This document shows, in pieces, positions 32,936 to 42,311 of a stretch of 64,000 nt of DNA; the stretch's first letter is position 1, and each line of letters begins with the position of its first letter. The stretch lies in NCBI RefSeq assembly GCF_900091955.1, contig NZ_FMDF01000120.1, positions 48,093-112,092 of the forward strand. Reading direction: 5' to 3'. Position numbers and translations under genes: made by a program. The notes beneath the pieces were generated by a model. The model had not been told where the DNA came from. It saw only the letters and a list, made by a program, of their open reading frames with translations, and made no database searches. The stretch is from Streptomyces sp. Ncost-T10-10d (GTDB taxonomy: Bacteria; Actinomycetota; Actinomycetes; Streptomycetales; Streptomycetaceae).

Positions 32936-33055
32936 GGTTGTCCGTCGGCGCACCTTAACGAGTCGGTAACCCACTCGTCGAGGCCCTGACAAGCGAAGAC
33001 GTGGTCCCTGACACGGCGGGAAGACGTGGGCCCGCAGTCCGGTGGACGGCGGGCC

Positions 33056-33364
33056 TCAGTCGGCGGGCAGGCCGAGCAGCGTACGGGCCACCGTCTGCGG
33101 CGACTCGTCGCGCTCGCGGGCCAGTGCGATGACGGCCCGGCAGGCCAGCTCGCTGACACCGAAGGAGAGCGCCTCGGGCGACACCCAGCCGCTCGCCTCG
33201 TCGATCCGCGCCTGATCGTCCTCCACGGATGCCGAGACATAGGTGGCTGCGGCCTCGAACAGATTGTGCTGCCTGTGCCGGTCTGCCCCGAGAGGTGCTG
33301 CTGACCGCGCGGCCTTCCGGTCGGAGGAGACAACTTTCCGCAGGCTGCCGATTATGTCGATCAC
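33056..33364 (-). CDS. hypothetical protein, about 102 aa
   Basis: The coding part reads DIIGSLRKVVSSDRKAARSA, then NLFEAAATYVSASVEDDQAR, then LSFGVSELACRAVIALARER. It is an all-helical cytoplasmic protein with no known domain. GTG 33364 with GGAAGG upstream seems the best start; ATG 33397 in the same frame has no ribosome site. It is divergent from the oxygenase gene across 109 bp. Function unknown. Confidence 0.5.
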   Translation of the reverse strand: MIDIIGSLRKVVSSDRKAARSAAPLGADRHRQHNLFEAAATYVSASVEDDQARIDEASGWVSPEALSFGVSELACRAVIALARERDESPQTVARTLLGLPAD

Positions 33365-33473
33365 AGAGACCGCCCTTCCGAGGAGCCGTGAGCGCATGGC
33401 TTGGTCGTACACACTGACGGTCTTCCCCGTCGACGTAGAGTTGGACCTTCGACCGAGAAAAGGGGGCAGCACG

Positions 33474-34376
33474 GTGAAGCGGTACGACCGGCTGAAGGAA
33501 ACTCAGCGTCTCGATCCGGAACGGGACTTCCTCCGGATCTACCGGATCACGGCAACCTACGAGTTTCCCTGGGACATCACCCGCGCTCTCGAACTGGCTC
33601 TGTACCGCACCTATGCAGTTCCCAGCATCGGCCGGCTTCTCGCCGAGACAGCCGAACTGACGAACCGTTCGCAGAAGCGCTACGACGACACCGCACTGCT
33701 CCTCGACACGGTCGTGGAGCACGGCTTCGAGAGCGACCCGGGGCGCACGGCCATCCGCCGGATCAATCAGATGCACCGCAGCTACGACATCAGCAACGAC
33801 GACATGCGCTATGTGCTGTGCACCTTCGTCGTCACCCCGAAGCGGTGGCTGGACAGCTACGGCTGGCGTCGGCTGTCCGACCACGAACTCCGGGCGTGCG
33901 CCGCCTATTACCGGACCCTGGGTGCCCACATGGGCATCAAGGATCTGCCGGAGACGTACGAGGACTTCGAACGCACCCTCGATACCTACGAGGCCGAGCA
34001 CTTCGGCTGGGACGAAGGGGGGCGCCGCGTCTCCGACGCCACGTTGGACCTGATGGGCTCCTGGTATCCGCGCCCCTTCGCTCCCGTCGCGCGGAAGGCC
34101 GCCCTCGCGCTGCTCGATGATTCGCTGATGCGGGCATTCCGTTACGACCGCCCGGGCCCTGTGACCCGAAACCTCACCCGTGGCGCTCTGCGCCTGAGGG
34201 CACGGGCCGTGCGACTGCTGCCGCCCCGTACCACCCCGCACTTCGCCCGGCAGAACCCGGAGATCAAGGGCTATCCGGACGGCTACGAGGTTTCCGGGCT
34301 CGGTACATTCCCCACCCCGGGCATCCGGGGCTGTCCGGTCCCTCACGAGCGACGTCCCGGCGCTCCGGCCGAGTGA
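33474..34376 (+). CDS. MpaB-family oxygenase (DUF2236), 300 aa
   Basis: GTG 33474 has AAGGGGG at good distance; upstream in-frame sequence is antisense to the neighbouring gene. The protein shows the DUF2236/rubber-oxygenase-type catalytic domain: ERDFLRIYRITATYEFPWDI, IRRINQMHRSYDISNDDMRY with the His expected to bind haem, and FVVTPKRWLDSYGWRRLSDH. Family members include the latex-clearing oxygenase and fungal MpaB and are usually b-type haem proteins oxidising lipophilic substrates. The tail (GYPDGYEVSGLGTFPTPGI) is typical of the actinobacterial branch. Substrate unknown. Confidence 0.75.
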   Translation: MKRYDRLKETQRLDPERDFLRIYRITATYEFPWDITRALELALYRTYAVPSIGRLLAETAELTNRSQKRYDDTALLLDTVVEHGFESDPGRTAIRRINQMHRSYDISNDDMRYVLCTFVVTPKRWLDSYGWRRLSDHELRACAAYYRTLGAHMGIKDLPETYEDFERTLDTYEAEHFGWDEGGRRVSDATLDLMGSWYPRPFAPVARKAALALLDDSLMRAFRYDRPGPVTRNLTRGALRLRARAVRLLPPRTTPHFARQNPEIKGYPDGYEVSGLGTFPTPGIRGCPVPHERRPGAPAE

Positions 34377-34400
34377 GCGGGAGTGGGGAGCGTTCGCAGG

Positions 34401-35000
34401 TCAGGGTGTCCGTAGGGCAAGGGCGAGGAACCGGTCGTCCTCATCGGTGTACGACTCGAGACGCCAGCCCGAACGCGACAGCAGCGGGCGGAGGTTGTGC
34501 TCGGCACGCAGGTCGTCGTCCGTGATCCGGCGGCCGTGGCGCGCGGCCAGGGCGGCGCGACCGATGGGGTGGAAGAGGGCCAGCTGCCCGTCCGGCCGAA
34601 CGACCCGCGCCAACTCCGCCAGGTCCGGTCCAGGACGCGAGAGGTGGGAGATCAGCCCAGCCGCGAACACCGCGTCGAGCGACTGCGGCCTCAGGGGCAA
34701 GCGGGCGACGTCGGCAAGAAGCAACGCTCCGCTCCGGTCGCGTCCTGCCCGTACCACCGACTCCAGCATCGCCGCTGTGAGGTCCACGCCCAGGACCGTG
34801 CCCCGCGGTCCCACAGCCGCGCGCAGGGCGGGCAGCGCCCGTCCCGTACCGCAGCCGGCGTCCAGTACCGCGTCACCGGGGCCCAGTGCGAGGCAGTCGA
34901 CCGCGGCGGCGTAGGCGGGCCCGTCGTCGGGAAACCGGGTGTCCCAGTCCGCAGCGCGGGCCGTGAAGAACTCCTGGACGTGTGTGTGGTCATCGGCCAT
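34401..35000 (-). CDS. class I SAM-dependent methyltransferase, 199 aa
   Basis: From ATG 35000 the protein reads MADDHTHVQEFFTARAADWD. The SAM-binding motif I is DAVLDAGCGTGRALPALRAA, followed by LGVDLTAAMLESVVRAG (motif post I) and the LARVVRPDGQLALFHPIG stretch (motif III). This is a Methyltransf_11/25 fold of normal length. Methyl acceptor unknown. Sequence upstream of 35000 remains open but is not coding-like. It is convergent with the oxygenase gene, and the 171 bp to the divergent MHYT gene hold both promoters. Confidence 0.85.
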   Translation of the reverse strand: MADDHTHVQEFFTARAADWDTRFPDDGPAYAAAVDCLALGPGDAVLDAGCGTGRALPALRAAVGPRGTVLGVDLTAAMLESVVRAGRDRSGALLLADVARLPLRPQSLDAVFAAGLISHLSRPGPDLAELARVVRPDGQLALFHPIGRAALAARHGRRITDDDLRAEHNLRPLLSRSGWRLESYTDEDDRFLALALRTP

Positions 35001-35171
35001 ACAGACATGATCGCGTAGTTGCCACCGGAGCGAAACAGAGCGAAACGTCGGGAAACGGGGTGCATGTTCGAGCACTGTGTGATCGTTCTGGAACATCTCT
35101 CTGTCATATTTCAGCAGCTTTCGAAATGCGCCCTGGGCGCGCGCCCCCATCGCGGCTAGCGTCCCCGATCC

Positions 35172-36050
35172 ATGGGACACCTGGACCACGCCACCTTCGG
35201 CTGGCTGACACCTGCGCTGTCGTACGCGATGGCATGCATCGGCGCGGCACTCGGACTGAGCTGCACCGTACGGGCACTCGACACAACCGGCCGTTCGCGC
35301 CGCAACTGGCTGATCACGGCCGCATCCGCCATCGGCTCGGGCATCTGGACGATGCACTTCGTCGCGATGCTCGGCTTCGGCGTGACCGGCACCGATATCC
35401 GCTACGACGTGCCGCTCACTCTGCTCAGCCTGCTCGGTGCCATGGTGGTGGTCGGCGGCGGCGTCTTTGCCGTCGGCTACAGCCGCGACCGGACCAGGGC
35501 GTTGCTGCTCGGCGGCTTCGCCACAGGACTCGGCGTCGCCAGCATGCACTACCTCGGCATGGCGGCACTCCGTCTGCACGGCACGATCCACTACGACCCG
35601 CTGCGGGTCGCACTCTCCGTCGCCATCGCTGTCGTGGCCGCCACGGCGGCGCTGTGGGCGGCGCTCAACATCAAGTCACCCCGAGCCGTCGCGCTGGCCT
35701 CCCTCGTCATGGGGGCGGCGGTCAGCAGTATGCACTACACCGGAATGCTGGCGGTCTCCGTGCACGTCGCGCCCTCCGGAAAGGAACTTTCCGGGGCAAC
35801 GACGATGCAGTTCATCTTTCCCCTGGCTGTCGGCCTGGGCTCGTACCTCTTCCTTACCTCGGCGTTCGTGGCGCTCTCCCCGACGGCCAGGGAACGCGCC
35901 GCCTACGTCTTCGCCGAACGCGCCGCAGGACCCGCCGAACCGGACTCCTCCGCAGCCGCACCACACGGATTCACCGAGCGCGGGCCCGTCTTCCGGGCAC
36001 GACGTGGTGACGTGAGTGATCACGACGCATCGCCGGCCACCACGCCCTGA
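35172..36050 (+). CDS. MHYT-domain membrane sensor protein, 292 aa
   Basis: About seven membrane helices carry the repeated MHYT motif: WTMHFVAML, ASMHYLGMA and SSMHYTGMLAV. The Met and His residues of this family are proposed to bind a metal such as copper and to sense O2, CO or NO. There is no attached output domain, only a hydrophilic C-terminal tail of about 55 residues, as in many Streptomyces members. ATG 35172 has no strong ribosome site. The gene precedes the cvn-like cluster by 66 bp on the same strand and may be co-transcribed with it, a possible sensor link. Confidence 0.8.
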   Translation: MGHLDHATFGWLTPALSYAMACIGAALGLSCTVRALDTTGRSRRNWLITAASAIGSGIWTMHFVAMLGFGVTGTDIRYDVPLTLLSLLGAMVVVGGGVFAVGYSRDRTRALLLGGFATGLGVASMHYLGMAALRLHGTIHYDPLRVALSVAIAVVAATAALWAALNIKSPRAVALASLVMGAAVSSMHYTGMLAVSVHVAPSGKELSGATTMQFIFPLAVGLGSYLFLTSAFVALSPTARERAAYVFAERAAGPAEPDSSAAAPHGFTERGPVFRARRGDVSDHDASPATTP

Positions 36051-36115
36051 CGCCCCAACACCCGGCCGACCGGTACCTGCGACACACCCAGCTCCACACC
36101 CGGAACGAGGAGGCC

Positions 36116-38677
36116 ATGCGCCCACCCCGCACGACCCCGGAAACCGGCGCGACGGCGACCACCCGGCGCACCACCGCACCGACGCGCGGACGCCGCGCGC
36201 ACGCGGGGCCGCCGGCCGACGAGAGCGCCGAGCACGACGTGAGGCCGCTGCTGACACACGACACATCCGCGCCGCGCGGACGGTGGACGCTGCGCCCCGG
36301 AACCGTTCGCGCGAAGATCATCTCGCTACTGATGGTGCCGGTCGTCTCGCTGCTCGTCCTGTGGGGTTTCGCCACCGTCACCACCGCCCAGGACGTGGCA
36401 CGGCTGCGCCAGTTGCAGCAGATCGACGACGAGGTCCGGTCCCCCATGTCCACCGCTGTCGCGGCACTCCAGAGTGAGCGCCGGGCAGCCATGCTCCAGT
36501 CCGCGGCCCCCAGCAGCGCCCAGGCAGCCGCACTGGAGCGCCAGACCGAGCGTACCGACACCGCACTCGCCGCCCTGCGCCTCGACAGCGGCCACACCAT
36601 CGCCGACACCGGCGACCTCCCGCCCACCGTCGCCGACCGGCTCGACCGGTTTCTGGGTCTTACCCACCGGCTGCGCGCCGACAGGAGCGATGCGGGCGGT
36701 GAGAACGCCGTGTACGACCAGTACACCGCGGCTGTCTCTGCGGCCTTCGGCGTCTGCGGCGCTCTCACCGGAATCCAGGACGAAGCGCTCGGCTCGGACG
36801 CCCGCGTCCTGCTCGAACTCTCCCGGGCCGACGAGATGCTGGCCCGCGAGACCGCCCTGCTGGTCACGGCCGCTCGCACCGGAACACTCAAGGGCGGCCA
36901 ACTGCGCCGGTTCATCGGAGCGGTGGATTCCCGAAGGAACTTCACGGAGACCGCGGGCGCAGATCTGCCCGCCACCGAGCGGGCCGCCTGGCAGAGGTTC
37001 ACCGCCGGGGACGCCTACCGCCGGATCCACGCCGCCGAGGACAAGGTGCTTGCCGCGCCCGCCGGTCGCGATGCCGCGCAGGCAGTGCCCGCCGCCGACT
37101 GGGAACGAGCAGCGGGCCGCGTACGGAGCGAGCTGCGCACCATCGACACCACCGCCGGCCAACGCGCCGCCGACCGGGCGAACCCGCTTGCCCGAGGACT
37201 GTTCAGCCCGTCCGGAGCCGCGGTCCTCTTCGGCTGCGTCGCCGTCGCCGCCTCACTGGTGATCTCCGTGCGCATCGGCCGCGGACTCGTCGTCGAACTC
37301 GTCAGTCTCCGCAACAGCGCCCTGGAGATCGCCCGCCGCAAACTGCCCCGCGCCATGCAACGGCTCCGTGCGGGCGAGGAACTCGACATCGAGGCCGAGG
37401 CCCCGCCGGGCCCGGCCACCCACGACGAGATCGGCCAGGTCGGCGAGGCACTCGGCACAGTGCACCGGGCGGCCCTCAGCGCCGCCGTCGAACGGGCCGA
37501 GCTCGCCGACGGCATCTCCGGAGTCTTCGTCAACCTCGCCCGGCGCAGCCAGGTGCTGGTCCACCGTCAGCTCAACCTCCTGGACAGCATGGAACGCCGG
37601 GCCGACGACCCCGACGAGCTGAGCGATCTCTTCCGGCTCGACCACCTCACCACCCGGATGCGCCGGCACGCCGAGAGCCTGATCATCCTCTCCGGGGCGG
37701 CGCCGGGACGGGCCTGGCGGATGCCCGTACCGCTGACCAACGTCGTACGCGCCGCCGTCTCCGAGATCGAGGACTACGCCCGCGTGGAGGTACGGCAACT
37801 GCCCGACGCCGCGGTGAAGGGCACAGCCGTCGCCGACCTCACCCACCTGCTGGCCGAGCTCATCGAGAACGCCGCACAGTTCTCACCGCCCCACACCAAG
37901 GTGCGCATCAGCGGCGAGCCCGTGGGCAACGGCTACGCCCTGGAGATCGAGGACCGCGGCCTGGGCATGGGCAATGAACTCCTCGGCGAAGCAAACCGGC
38001 GCATCGAACAGGCGGAAGCACTCGACCTCTTCGACAGCGACCGGCTCGGCCTCTTCGTCGTCAGCCGGCTCTCCGTACGCCACCACATCAAGGTTCAGCT
38101 GCGCACCTCTGCGTACGGCGGGACGACCGCGGTGGTTCTGCTGCCAACGCCTCTGCTGCAGACCGCACTTCCGGCGGCCGAGGCGCCGGCTGTGCCGGAG
38201 AACACCTCGGTCGAGCGGCAGGACGACCGGGACCGTCCGCACTTCGGACCCGGAGCCGGCCCCCGCGCGGTGCGACCGCGGACCACCGCCTTCCCCGTTC
38301 CGGTACCGGTGCCCGTGCTCGAGTCCCGCACGCAGCCCGCTGCCGGGGTCACCTCGCTGCGCGGACGTCCGGGCGGAACGGACGAGCACAAGGCCGAGGC
38401 CCACTCGGAAGAGCAGCTCGGCGATGCCACGCTGCCGCGCCGTGTGCGGCAGGCCAGCCTCGTTCCGCAATTGCGCGAGGAGCCCCGTCCCGACGAGCCA
38501 CACGACGACCCGAACGACAAGGATCGCACCCCGGACCGCACCCCCGAGCAGGCCCGGGATCGCATGACCGCTTACCGCAACGGCTGGGTGCGCGGCGGCG
38601 GCACCGCCCCCGGGACATCTTCGCCCCGTCCGGGCACCACTGACCCCCGTCCACGCAGCGAAGGAGACCATGCATGA
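36116..38677 (+). CDS. cvnA: CvnA-type sensor histidine kinase-like protein, 853 aa
   Basis: The first gene of a conservon. A cytoplasmic head is followed by a membrane helix (about 68-90, IISLLMVPVVSLLVLWGFAT), an extracellular nitrate/nitrite-sensor-like region (about 95-360), a second helix (GAAVLFGCVAVAASLVISVR), a HAMP-like linker and an HATPase domain. The latter shows the N-box ELIENAAQFSPPHTKV, the G1 box IEDRGLGMG and DRLGLFVVSRLSVRHH. No phospho-acceptor His of the usual H-box type is evident. A long Pro/Arg-rich tail follows. CvnA proteins organise membrane complexes with CvnB-D. ATG 36116 follows GAGGAGG; the stop overlaps the next start (ATGA). Confidence 0.85.
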   Translation: MRPPRTTPETGATATTRRTTAPTRGRRAHAGPPADESAEHDVRPLLTHDTSAPRGRWTLRPGTVRAKIISLLMVPVVSLLVLWGFATVTTAQDVARLRQLQQIDDEVRSPMSTAVAALQSERRAAMLQSAAPSSAQAAALERQTERTDTALAALRLDSGHTIADTGDLPPTVADRLDRFLGLTHRLRADRSDAGGENAVYDQYTAAVSAAFGVCGALTGIQDEALGSDARVLLELSRADEMLARETALLVTAARTGTLKGGQLRRFIGAVDSRRNFTETAGADLPATERAAWQRFTAGDAYRRIHAAEDKVLAAPAGRDAAQAVPAADWERAAGRVRSELRTIDTTAGQRAADRANPLARGLFSPSGAAVLFGCVAVAASLVISVRIGRGLVVELVSLRNSALEIARRKLPRAMQRLRAGEELDIEAEAPPGPATHDEIGQVGEALGTVHRAALSAAVERAELADGISGVFVNLARRSQVLVHRQLNLLDSMERRADDPDELSDLFRLDHLTTRMRRHAESLIILSGAAPGRAWRMPVPLTNVVRAAVSEIEDYARVEVRQLPDAAVKGTAVADLTHLLAELIENAAQFSPPHTKVRISGEPVGNGYALEIEDRGLGMGNELLGEANRRIEQAEALDLFDSDRLGLFVVSRLSVRHHIKVQLRTSAYGGTTAVVLLPTPLLQTALPAAEAPAVPENTSVERQDDRDRPHFGPGAGPRAVRPRTTAFPVPVPVPVLESRTQPAAGVTSLRGRPGGTDEHKAEAHSEEQLGDATLPRRVRQASLVPQLREEPRPDEPHDDPNDKDRTPDRTPEQARDRMTAYRNGWVRGGGTAPGTSSPRPGTTDPRPRSEGDHA

Positions 38678-39111
38678 TCGCGAACGAGAGTACCGGGGTA
38701 CGCCACACCTCGGGCGAACTCGACTGGCTGCTGGACGATTTGGTGGCACGGGTCGGCGAGGTCCGCCACGCCGTCGTGCTTTCCGGCGACGGCCTCGCGG
38801 TGGGCGCCTCCAGCGCCCTGAGCCGCGAGGACGCGGAGCACCTGGCCGCCGTGGCCTCCGGATTCCACAGCCTGGCCAAGGGCGCGGGGCGCCATTTCCG
38901 GGCCGGGAACGTACGCCAGACCATGGTCGAGATGGACGAGGGCTTTCTGTTCGTCGCGGCAGCGGGCGATGGATCCTGCCTCGCCGTACTCAGCACGGCC
39001 TTCGCCGACATCGGACTGGTCGCCTACGAGATGGCCCGACTCGTCAAACGGGTGGGTGAGCATCTGCGTACCCCGCCACGGTTCGCCGCACCCCCGTCGG
39101 CTGTCGGCTGA
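38674..39111 (+). CDS. cvnB: CvnB-type roadblock/LC7 domain protein, 145 aa
   Basis: A roadblock/LC7 fold: ELDWLLDDLVARVGEVRHAV, VLSGDGLAVGASSALSREDA, VRQTMVEMDEGFLFVAAAGD and LVAYEMARLVKRVGEHL. In conservons this protein regulates the partner GTPase CvnD, like MglB with MglA. ATG 38674 overlaps the cvnA stop (ATGA) behind GAAGGAGACC. It is closely similar by eye to the second roadblock protein at 47043-47456. Confidence 0.85.
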   Translation: MIANESTGVRHTSGELDWLLDDLVARVGEVRHAVVLSGDGLAVGASSALSREDAEHLAAVASGFHSLAKGAGRHFRAGNVRQTMVEMDEGFLFVAAAGDGSCLAVLSTAFADIGLVAYEMARLVKRVGEHLRTPPRFAAPPSAVG

Positions 39112-39127
39112 AAGGACGGAGACGGCC

Positions 39128-39568
39128 GTGTCCATGACCGAGGAGGGCCCGGGAGGCATCCCGCGGACCCCGGGCCCGCACACATGTCCGGGCAGCCAGT
39201 GGTACGACGCCGAAGCGGGTCCGCTGGTCCGCCCCTACGCCGTGACGGGTGGCCGGACCGAACCGGGTCCCACCGGCGTGCAGTTCGATCTGATCGCACT
39301 CGTCACCTTCGACGACAACGCACCGGACGGCTCCGAGGAATCGCTGCTCGGTCCCGAGCACCGGGCCCTGCTCACCCTCTGCCGGTCGGAGACCCAGTCC
39401 GTCGCGGAGCTCTCCGCCGATGCCGACCTTCCGGTCGGAGTCGTACGCGTACTCCTCGGCGATCTGCTCGAAGCCGGCTACGTACGCGTCAGCCGCCCCG
39501 TACCGCCCGCACAGCTGCCGGATGAACACATTCTTCGTGAGGTGATCAACGGTTTGCGGGCTCTGTAA
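39128..39568 (+). CDS. cvnC: CvnC-type DUF742 protein, 146 aa
   Basis: The DUF742 domain of conservons: SQWYDAEAGPLVRPYAVTGG, LLTLCRSETQSVAELSADAD, LPVGVVRVLLGDLLEAGYVR and EHILREVINGLRAL. The fold looks like a winged helix, although no DNA binding is established for the family. GTG 39128 is set by GGAG seven bases upstream; frames further 5' overlap cvnB. In most Streptomyces a cvnD GTPase gene follows at once. Here a hairpin and the minus-strand terD gene follow instead, so the cluster is incomplete. Confidence 0.8.
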   Translation: MSMTEEGPGGIPRTPGPHTCPGSQWYDAEAGPLVRPYAVTGGRTEPGPTGVQFDLIALVTFDDNAPDGSEESLLGPEHRALLTLCRSETQSVAELSADADLPVGVVRVLLGDLLEAGYVRVSRPVPPAQLPDEHILREVINGLRAL

Positions 39569-39610
39569 GGGCACTTCGGTGACGCGGCCGGGCCGCACGC
39601 GGAGCAGGCG

Positions 39611-39653
39611 GGCCTCTCTCCTCGCCCCGGCGGAGGGAGGGGAGAGGGGCCGC
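39611..39653. terminator. imperfect inverted repeat between cvnC and terD
   Basis: GGCCTCTCTCCTC pairs imperfectly with GAGGGGAGAGGGGCC around a G+C-rich loop. It lies between convergent genes and probably terminates both. It is not followed by T residues. Confidence 0.4.
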
Positions 39654-39680
39654 GCTCATCGACCGTACGGTGCTTCGGGA

Positions 39681-40256
39681 TCAGACATTGACCCCGTAGT
39701 CGGATGCGATTCCGGCCAGGCCCGAGGCATAACCCTGGCCGACCGCGCGGAACTTCCACTCCGCACCGTGCCGGTACAGCTCGCCGAAGACCATGGCGGT
39801 CTCCGTCGAAGCGTCCTCACTGAGGTCGTATCGGGCCAGCTCGACGTTGTTGGCACGGTTCACCACGCGGATGAACGCGTTGCGGACCTGACCGAAGCTC
39901 TGCCCGCGGCTCTGTGCGTCGTGAATGGAGACCGGGAACACGATCTTGGCCACATCCGCCGGGACCGCCGACAGGTCCACATTGATGGACTCGTCGTCGC
40001 CCTCGCCCTCACCGGTCAGGTTGTCGCCGGTGTGCTGAACCGAACCGTCCGGGCTCGTGAGGTTGTTGTAGAAGACGAAGTGCAGGTCGGACAGGACTTT
40101 GCCGGCGTCCGAGCACAGCAGCGCGCTCGCGTCCAGGTCGTGGTCCGCGCCCGTCGTCGTCCGTACGTCCCAGCCCAGGCCGACCGTCACTGCGGTCAGG
40201 CCGGGTGCCTCCTTCGACAAGGAGACGTTGCCGCCCTTGGCCAGGGTCACACCCAT
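39681..40256 (-). CDS. terD: TerD-family stress/tellurium-resistance protein, 191 aa
   Basis: A canonical TerD domain: MGVTLAKGGNVSLSKEAPGL, GLGWDVRTTTGADHDLDASA, LHFVFYNNLTSPDGSVQHTG, GEGEGDDESINVDLSAVPAD and RNAFIRVVNRANNVELARYD. The acidic clusters bind calcium in the family. ATG 40256 has GGAGGATGTTTC before it, deciding the start against a longer open frame. In Streptomyces many terD paralogues exist and act in stress, development and phage or tellurite responses. This one is solitary, upstream of no other ter gene. Confidence 0.9.
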   Translation of the reverse strand: MGVTLAKGGNVSLSKEAPGLTAVTVGLGWDVRTTTGADHDLDASALLCSDAGKVLSDLHFVFYNNLTSPDGSVQHTGDNLTGEGEGDDESINVDLSAVPADVAKIVFPVSIHDAQSRGQSFGQVRNAFIRVVNRANNVELARYDLSEDASTETAMVFGELYRHGAEWKFRAVGQGYASGLAGIASDYGVNV

Positions 40257-40416
40257 GAAACATCCTCCATTGATCCAGTGGTCCAGCGATTCGGTGATCA
40301 GCGCTTCTTCGGCTGTCATACGGGTCAACGACGGCGCCTCGCCCGTGGTTCCCTCGCTTGCGCAATCCCTGAAGTGACCGGCAGGGAGGGGTGCCGTACG
40401 TCGGTGAGCCGATACC

Positions 40417-40602
40417 TCATGTGCGTGGGTCGGTACCGGGACTCGCATCGGTCTCCTTCATGGCCTTCGCCTCACTCTTCAGGATCCGCATGGATTTGCC
40501 CAGGGCGCGGGCCGTGTCCGGCAGCTTTTTCGAGCCGAACAGTGCGATGACCACGATCGCCACGATCAACAGGTGCCAGGGTTCGAGACCGTTGCGCAAC
40601 AT
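40417..40602 (-). CDS. tatA: TatA/E sec-independent translocase subunit, 61 aa
   Basis: From ATG 40602 the protein has a short membrane helix (WHLLIVAIVVIALFGSKKLP), the FG hinge and an amphipathic helix (DTARALGKSMRILKSEAKAM), then a charged tail. This is the TatA architecture; TatA oligomers form the pore for folded Tat substrates such as the twin-arginine amidase at 21.9 kb. It is shorter than the main Streptomyces TatA (about 90-100), so it may be a second copy. Longer frames upstream of the ATG are not coding-like. Confidence 0.85.
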   Translation of the reverse strand: MLRNGLEPWHLLIVAIVVIALFGSKKLPDTARALGKSMRILKSEAKAMKETDASPGTDPRT

Positions 40603-40793
40603 ATATGTGCTGCCCTTCCTTTCGGTGTCTTGGCCGCTGTTTCCGCTCCGGGGCCACGGACGGTGCTTCAGGCTGGCTGTGGCAGGTCCGATGATCCACT
40701 CGAACAGAGATACTTGCCCTATTGCGCAACTGTACAACCATGGGGTGGTGGAGCACGTCCTCCATCATGGAAGCCGGACGGACGGGGTGGCCG

Positions 40794-42284
40794 ATGACAG
40801 GAAGTCACAATTCAGCAGCGGGCGGGCGAGGGGGCAGTGGGCTGCGGCGAACGGCCATGTTCGGGCTGTCGTTCCTCGTGCTGCTTGTTGCGGGCGTCGG
40901 GTGGGGCTACCTCAAACTGAACGGCAGCATCGACACCTTCAGCGCGGACGGGATCTCGGGCGACCGGCCGCCCGGCTCGTCGAACGGGCAGAACGTCCTG
41001 GTCATCGGATCGGACTCGCGCGCGGGCGACAACAGCGAACTGGGCGGCGGCACGGGTACGGTGGGGCGCTCCGACACCGCGTTCCTTCTCCATGTGTACG
41101 CAGACCGGAAACACGCGGTCGCCGTGTCCATTCCCCGTGACTCCCTGGTCGACATCCCGGCCTGCAAGATGCCGGGTGGTGAGTGGACCGCGCCGCAGCG
41201 CGACGTGATGTTCAACGCTGCGTTCTCGGTGGGGGAGACGGCCGAGGGAAACCCGGCCTGTACCCAGAACACGGTCGAGCAACTCACCGGCCTGCGCGTC
41301 GACCACACCGTCGTGATCGATTTCGCCGGATTCTCCGCACTGACATCGGCCGTCGGGGGCGTTCCGGTATGTCTGCCCCAGGACATCTACCAGCGAGACC
41401 TCAGCCCGAAGCGGCCCACACGTGGGGCCCGGATCTTCGCGAAGGGTCCGCAGACAGTCTCCGGACAGCGGGCACTCGACTACGTCCGGCTCCGGCACGG
41501 CATCGGGGACGGCTCTGACATAGGGCGGATCAAGCGCCAGCAGGCATTTGTGGCCTCCCTCATCAAGAAGGTCAAGTCGCGGGGACTGAACCCCACCACA
41601 CTGCTGCCCCTCGCCGACGCGGCCACCGACGCGATGACCGTCGACCCCGGGCTCGGGTCGGCCGACCGGCTTCTGTCGTTCGCCATGTCGATGAAGAACA
41701 TCGACCTCCACAACACCAAGTTCGTCACTGTCCCCTGGCGTTACGAGGGCTCGCGCGTTGCGATGGTCGAACCGGACGCCGACGCGCTCTGGGCAGCGCT
41801 GAAGGCCGACCGTACGGTCGACGGCCAGGACGCCAGCGGCAAGGGGGCGGCCGAGGGCAGAGAGACAGCGAGCAGCCCGGCGTCGCCCGCGGCCGCCACC
41901 CCGGTCTCCGGCACGGGCATCAGCATCGCCGTCTACAACGGCACCACGGTCAGGGGACTCGCGGCCCGGGCCACCGAACTTCTGCGCGCCCGAGGCTTCA
42001 CCGTCACCACCACGGCCAATGCGAGCAGCCAGGGCTACGCCTCGACCGTCATCGAGTACGGGCCGGGCCTGCGGAACGAGGCAGAGACCACCGCGCGGCT
42101 CTTCGCCGGAGCCCGGACGACCGCGTCCGACACCGCCGGAATCCAGGTGATCCTCGGCAGTTCCTACGCCCGGAACCCATCGTTCGCACCCGAGACCTCG
42201 GCACCCTCCGCCGTGCCGCCCACCGTCGCTGCCGGGGCGCGGTCGGGCGACGACGACCCGTGCGCGGACCTCTCGTACGGCTGA
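40794..42284 (+). CDS. LytR-CpsA-Psr (LCP) family cell-wall glycopolymer ligase, 496 aa
   Basis: The protein has an N-terminal membrane anchor (AMFGLSFLVLLVAGVGWGYL). The LCP domain shows NVLVIGSDSRAGDNSELGGG, RSDTAFLLHVYADRKHAVAV, SIPRDSLVDIPACKM, and YVRLRHGIGDGSDIGRIKRQ with the catalytic Asp and Arg residues. A C-terminal LytR_C domain follows (ISIAVYNGTTVRGLAARATE). LCP enzymes move teichoic-acid-like or other polymers from lipid carriers onto peptidoglycan outside the membrane. ATG 40794 is likely, with only a moderate ribosome site (GGGGTGG). Divergent from tatA; the 191 bp between hold both promoters. Confidence 0.85.
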   Translation: MTGSHNSAAGGRGGSGLRRTAMFGLSFLVLLVAGVGWGYLKLNGSIDTFSADGISGDRPPGSSNGQNVLVIGSDSRAGDNSELGGGTGTVGRSDTAFLLHVYADRKHAVAVSIPRDSLVDIPACKMPGGEWTAPQRDVMFNAAFSVGETAEGNPACTQNTVEQLTGLRVDHTVVIDFAGFSALTSAVGGVPVCLPQDIYQRDLSPKRPTRGARIFAKGPQTVSGQRALDYVRLRHGIGDGSDIGRIKRQQAFVASLIKKVKSRGLNPTTLLPLADAATDAMTVDPGLGSADRLLSFAMSMKNIDLHNTKFVTVPWRYEGSRVAMVEPDADALWAALKADRTVDGQDASGKGAAEGRETASSPASPAAATPVSGTGISIAVYNGTTVRGLAARATELLRARGFTVTTTANASSQGYASTVIEYGPGLRNEAETTARLFAGARTTASDTAGIQVILGSSYARNPSFAPETSAPSAVPPTVAAGARSGDDDPCADLSYG

Positions 42285-42311
42285 CCCTCCCGCGGCGGGG
42301 GAAGGCGGCGC

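Noticed and set aside
39681..40602. terD and tatA as one functional unit
   Set aside because: They are on the same strand but have 160 bp between them and no shared role; each has its own ribosome site.
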